Assembly (NCBI GenBank): GCA_937915885.1
Contig: CALGGP010000213.1
Span: 1 to 17,460 of the forward strand
Source of the DNA: an uncultured Selenomonadales bacterium
GTDB lineage: Bacteria; Bacillota; Negativicutes; Selenomonadales; Selenomonadaceae
Length of the DNA stretch: 17,460 bases
Direction: 5' to 3'
The notes under the pieces are model-generated. The model did not search any database. It saw only the letters and a program-made list of their open reading frames with translations, and was not told where the DNA came from. This document shows positions 14,472 through 17,460 of the stretch, in pieces. Within the stretch, counting starts at the first letter, position 1. The number at the start of each line of letters is the position of its first letter. A program made the position numbers and the translations under genes.

Positions 14472-14548
14472 GGGCGCCGCCTGCGCTCCCACCCACGGAG
14501 GTCGGCACCCAACGGAGGATGGCATGCCCACCCGCGCAGTCGGCGCTC
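14472..14548 (-). repeat. Palindromic repeat element, reverse orientation
   Basis: Read on the minus strand it shows the family landmarks in order: GAGCGCCGACTGCGCGGGTG, GGTTGGG-type box, CCGTGGGTGGGAGCGC and terminal GGCGGCGCCC. It is the left boundary of the tandem array and is inverted relative to the copy at the array's right end. Confidence 0.8.
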
Positions 14549-14560
14549 GCATGATCGAGC

Positions 14561-15276
14561 GAAGGCGTCGGCTTTCAACAGGCGGAAGGAGCGACGCTCG
14601 ACGGCGGCGACGCCCGACTCGAGAGGTTGACGGCGGCAGCCTTCACATCCGCGCCGGCGGCGCCCGCTTCGATCAATTGACGGCGACGAGTTGAGAACGT
14701 CGAGCGCTGCCGACGCGCCTGTGCGTTCCTGCCCGTCGAGGTCGGCGCCCTGCCACCCTCGATCGAAGGCGGCGGCTTTCAACGGCGGTGAGTTGAAAAA
14801 GTCGGGCACTGTCGACGCGCCTGTGCGCTCCCGTCCCTCGAGTGCGGCGCCCTGCCACGCTCAAGCGAAAACGCCGATTTTCAACGACGGCGAGTTGAGA
14901 ACGTCGAGCGCTGTCGACGCGCCTGTGCGCTCCCGTCCGTCGAGGTCGACGCCCTGCCACGCTCGAGCGAAGGCTCCGACTTTCAACAGGTGGAAGGAGC
15001 GACGCTCGACGGCGGCGACGACCGAGCCGAACAGTCGGCGGCGGCTTTCAACGGCGACGAGTTGAGAACGTCGAGCACTGCCGACGCGCCTGTGCGCTCC
15101 CGTCCGTCGAGTGAAGCACCCTGCCACGCTCAATCGAAGGCGCCGACTTTCAACGGCGACGAGTTGAGAACGTCGAGCGCTGTCGACGCGCCTGTGCGCT
15201 CCCGCCCGTCGAGTGCGGCGACCTGCCACGCTCAAGCGAAGGCGCCGGATTTCAACGACGGCGAGTTGAGAACGGC
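14561..15276. repeat. Array of 102-bp tandem repeats between aroH and trpB
   Basis: Units that begin GAGTTGA start at 14688, 14790, 14892, 15059, 15161 and 15263. The spacing is exactly 102 bp except for one 167-bp step, which carries a 65-bp insertion (about 14988-15052). That insertion repeats a segment near 14580-14612 (GGAAGGAGCGACGCTCGACG). Units contain the short inverted pairs TCAAC/GTTGA and CGTCGAGCGC/GTCGACG, a CCTGTGCGCTCCCG block and a GCGGCGCCCTGCCACGCTC block. On the minus strand these last blocks resemble the right half of the 77-bp element. Long open frames exist on both strands only because 102 is a multiple of three. No gene, terminator or clear promoter is visible in this 0.95-kb gap. 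Confidence 0.92.
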
Positions 15277-15354
15277 GGGCGCTGTCGACGCGGGGTGGGA
15301 ACCACCGACTCCGTTGGGCGCTGCCATTCGGGGGTGGGAGCGTTGGCAGCGCCC
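15277..15354 (+). repeat. Palindromic repeat element (78 bp) ending the array
   Basis: It starts GGGCGCTGTCGACGC and ends GCGTTGGCAGCGCCC. The left arm has CTG where most copies have CCG and the right arm has CAG where they have CGG, so pairing is kept. The interior has GGGTGGGAACC and GTTGGGCGCTGCC. It ends 31 bp before the trpB start codon and would lie in the trpB leader. Confidence 0.9.
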
Positions 15355-15385
15355 CATATGACAATAAATTTTAGGAGATGATTAT

Positions 15386-16564
15386 ATGAAAGGAAGGTTC
15401 GGCGCTTACGGCGGACAATACGTCCCCGAGATCGTCATGCCCGCGCTCATGGAGCTCGAGGCGGCTTATGATCAATTCCGCGCGGATCCGAATTTTTTAT
15501 CGGACTTCGATTTTTATTTGAAGAGCTACGCGGGTCGACCGACGATTTTTTATTCCGCCGACAAATTGACGAAGCATTACGGTCGGGCGAAAATTTATCT
15601 CAAGCGCGAAGATTTACTTCATACCGGCGCTCATAAAATCAACAACGCGCTCGGTCAAGCGCTGCTCGCCAAGCGCATGGGCAAGACCAAAATCATTGCG
15701 GAGACCGGCGCGGGGCAACACGGCGTGGCGTCGGCGACGGCGGCGGCTCTTTTCGACATGGAATGCACGGTATTCATGGGCGTTGAGGATATCGAGCGGC
15801 AAAAGTTGAATGTCTTTCGCATGAAACTGCTCGGCGCGGAAGTTCATCCCGTCAAGAGTGGCACCGGCACGTTGAAAGACGCAACCAGCGAAGCGATCCG
15901 ACATTGGGCGACGCACGTCACCGACACATATTATTTGATCGGCTCGGTGGTCGGACCGCATCCTTATCCGACGTTGGTGCGCGATTTTCAAAAATGCATC
16001 GGTGAGGAAATCCGCGCGGATTCGATCAGAACGATCGGTCGATTGCCTGATTATGTAGTTGCGTGCGTGGGCGGCGGCTCGAATGCGGCGGGAACTTTTT
16101 ACGACTTCCGAAACGAGCCGTCGGTTAAAAAAATCGGCGTCGAGGCGGGCGGTCGGAGTGATGCGGTCGGCGACAACGCCAAAACTTTGTCGGGAACGGG
16201 ACGCCCGGGCGTGTTGCACGGCGCCTACAGTTACGTGTTGCAGACGGACGTCGGACAAATTATCGAGGCATATTCGATCTCGGCGGGCTTGGATTATCCC
16301 GGCGTCGGTCCCGAGCACTCGTTTATGAAGGACGCGGGCATCGTCAAATACGTCGCCGTCACCGATCAAGAGGCGCTCGACGGATTTAAACGGCTGTCGA
16401 GAATCGAAGGGATTATACCGGCGATGGAGAGCGCGCACGCGATTGCTTATCTCGAAAAATTGATGCCGACGACGACGCCTGAAGAAGTTGTCGTGGTGTG
16501 CTTGAGCGGGCGTGGCGATAAAGATGTGCAGATGGCGGCGCGCGCAATGGGCGTCGAAATTTGA
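15386..16564 (+). CDS. trpB: Tryptophan synthase beta chain
   Basis: A 392-residue PLP enzyme (TrpB1 type) that joins indole and serine to make tryptophan. The PLP lysine is Lys84 in HTGAHKINNALGQ; the catalytic glutamate is Glu106 in ETGAGQHG; the PLP-phosphate loop GGGSNA is at 229-234; and GRGDKD near 376-381 holds the C-terminal conserved site. It starts MKGRFGAYGGQYVPE, as usual for the family. AGGAG lies eight bases before the ATG. It is followed after 15 bp by trpA. No trpE, D, C or F is present; upstream is the repeat array and then aroH. Whether it is transcribed from the aroH promoter or its own is not visible. Confidence 0.98.
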   Translation: MKGRFGAYGGQYVPEIVMPALMELEAAYDQFRADPNFLSDFDFYLKSYAGRPTIFYSADKLTKHYGRAKIYLKREDLLHTGAHKINNALGQALLAKRMGKTKIIAETGAGQHGVASATAAALFDMECTVFMGVEDIERQKLNVFRMKLLGAEVHPVKSGTGTLKDATSEAIRHWATHVTDTYYLIGSVVGPHPYPTLVRDFQKCIGEEIRADSIRTIGRLPDYVVACVGGGSNAAGTFYDFRNEPSVKKIGVEAGGRSDAVGDNAKTLSGTGRPGVLHGAYSYVLQTDVGQIIEAYSISAGLDYPGVGPEHSFMKDAGIVKYVAVTDQEALDGFKRLSRIEGIIPAMESAHAIAYLEKLMPTTTPEEVVVVCLSGRGDKDVQMAARAMGVEI

Positions 16565-16579
16565 TCGGAGGTGAGAACG

Positions 16580-17401
16580 TTGACGCGATTGGAAAAAAAA
16601 TTGGCGACGCTCCGCGCGGAAGGTCGCAAAGGATTGTTCATATATATCACGGCGGGCGCTCCCGATGTTGAGACGAGCGTGCGTGCGATGCTCGAGGCGG
16701 AGCGCGCGGGCGCGGACGTGATCGAATTGGGGATACCGTTCAGCGATCCGTTGGCGGACGGTCCGGTAATTCAAGAGTCGTCGGTGGCGGCGATCCGAAA
16801 CGGGATGACGGTCGACGGCGTATTGGATTTGGTTCGACGGATCAGAAAAGAGTCGGAGATGCCGCTCGTCGCGATGGGCTATATAAATAATCTGCTGAGT
16901 TATGGATTCGACGGTGGCGAGCATTACAACGGCTTTGAAAAATTTGTGGTCGATGCGAAGGCAGCGGGGCTCGACGGCGTGATTTTGCCGGACGTTCCTC
17001 ACGAAGAGTCGGGCGCGATGCGCGAGATCAGCAAACGCAATGAATTTCATCTGGTGGAGTTCATAACGCCGGTGACGACGGTCGAGCGAATGAAGGAGAC
17101 TTGCACCGACGCCGACGGATTTATATATTGCGTGTCGAATACGGGCGTGACGGGCGTCAAGGAATTAGATTTCAGCGTGATAAATCGGGTGGCGCGCGCG
17201 GCTCGACAGTTTACGTCAACGCCGATGGCGGTCGGATTCGGGATCGGCAATGCGGAGTCGGCGGTGGCGGCGGCGGTCGAAACGGACGGAGTGATCGTCG
17301 GGAGCGCGGTCGTGAGACGATTGCTCGACGGCAAATTTGACGATGCAATGTCGTTAATCCGATCGATGCGTGAGGCGCTCGATAAAAAATATCACGGCTG
17401 A
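16580..17401 (+). CDS. trpA: Tryptophan synthase alpha chain
   Basis: A 273-residue TIM-barrel subunit that cleaves indole-3-glycerol phosphate and passes indole to TrpB. With the TTG start at 16580 (GGAGGTG at 16567-16573, six bases upstream) the catalytic residues fall at the classical numbers: Glu49 in VIELGIPFSDPLADGP and Asp60 in the same motif. Other family stretches are GYINNLLSYG, GVILPDVPHEES, YCVSNTGVTG and VGFGIGNAESA. A GTG at 16571 overlaps the ribosome binding site and is rejected. It pairs with trpB just upstream. A possible tail of another repeat starts after its stop. Confidence 0.97.
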   Translation: MTRLEKKLATLRAEGRKGLFIYITAGAPDVETSVRAMLEAERAGADVIELGIPFSDPLADGPVIQESSVAAIRNGMTVDGVLDLVRRIRKESEMPLVAMGYINNLLSYGFDGGEHYNGFEKFVVDAKAAGLDGVILPDVPHEESGAMREISKRNEFHLVEFITPVTTVERMKETCTDADGFIYCVSNTGVTGVKELDFSVINRVARAARQFTSTPMAVGFGIGNAESAVAAAVETDGVIVGSAVVRRLLDGKFDDAMSLIRSMREALDKKYHG

Positions 17402-17460
17402 TCCGCGCGATTCGACGAATAAATTAATCCCGCCCACCCACCCTCGAAAAACTTTTTTTC
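17402..17460. other. Window end: C-rich motif and A/T tract like those flanking repeats
   Basis: CCCGCCCACCCACCC at 17429-17443, then GAAAAACTTTTTTTC. Similar C-rich words occur at 1-9 and 11957-11971, and A-tract/T-tract pairs at 12-26 and 747-762 lie beside elements. This may be the edge of another copy. No gene start or terminator is evident. Confidence 0.35.

Noticed and set aside
14688..15276. CRISPR-like array
   Set aside because: The whole 102-bp unit is repeated with scattered changes; there are no unique spacers and no cas genes.
14561..15364. Long Arg-rich open frames on both strands across the array, suggesting a repeat protein
   Set aside because: They are open because the 102-bp period is a multiple of three and the DNA is GC-rich. 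Several frames are open at once, no convincing ribosome binding site is present, and the composition is unlike the neighbouring genes.
15343..15370. TTGGCA/TAAATT as a trpB promoter
   Set aside because: The predicted start of transcription would fall at or after the ribosome binding site. The -35 lies in the conserved repeat arm.

Overview
The window is about 17.5 kb of GC-rich bacterial chromosome with very dense gene packing and strong Shine-Dalgarno sites. The gene set (CarD-type regulator, PyrR, YacL-type PIN/TRAM protein, Bacillus-type AroH, rubrerythrin and rubredoxin modules) suggests an anaerobic or microaerotolerant member of the Firmicutes sensu lato. A Negativicutes-like lineage is my guess, but nothing here fixes the taxon.

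Layout. (1) 144-5925, plus strand: one tightly coupled run of tcdA, gpsA, carD-like, DUF47/PhoU-like, pit phosphate transporter, an NgoPII-type restriction endonuclease and an M.HaeIII-type cytosine methyltransferase. It ends at a bidirectional terminator near 6172-6209. (2) 9152-6217, minus strand: an oxidative-stress operon with a strong promoter. It encodes a rubrerythrin/rubredoxin/metallo-beta-lactamase/rubredoxin fusion, a glutathione peroxidase and a DAPG/phloretin-hydrolase-like protein. (3) 13921-9304, minus strand: lysR, rluD, pyrR, a YacL-type PIN/TRAM membrane protein and a CheB catalytic domain without receiver. (4) 14071-17401, plus strand: chorismate mutase aroH, divergent from lysR with facing promoters, then about 0.95 kb of repeats, then trpB and trpA.

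The unusual content is repetitive DNA. A palindromic element of about 77 bp, with GGGCGCC-type termini, occurs at least five times in clear form (one in reverse orientation), with further degenerate copies. One copy lies in frame inside tcdA and adds about 27 residues to the protein, as Rickettsia palindromic elements do. Two pairs lie between genes. Two inverted copies bracket an array of 102-bp tandem units between aroH and trpB, and the units are themselves related to one half of the element. Paired base changes in the two arms suggest that the stem is maintained.

Two word-level signals stand out. GGCC, the predicted target of the restriction-modification pair, was not found anywhere in a full read of the window, although GGCG and GGCGCC are common. 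The 10-bp palindrome TCCGCGCGGA occurs at least nine times. The first implies a long-resident, active restriction system. The second resembles a highly iterated palindrome.
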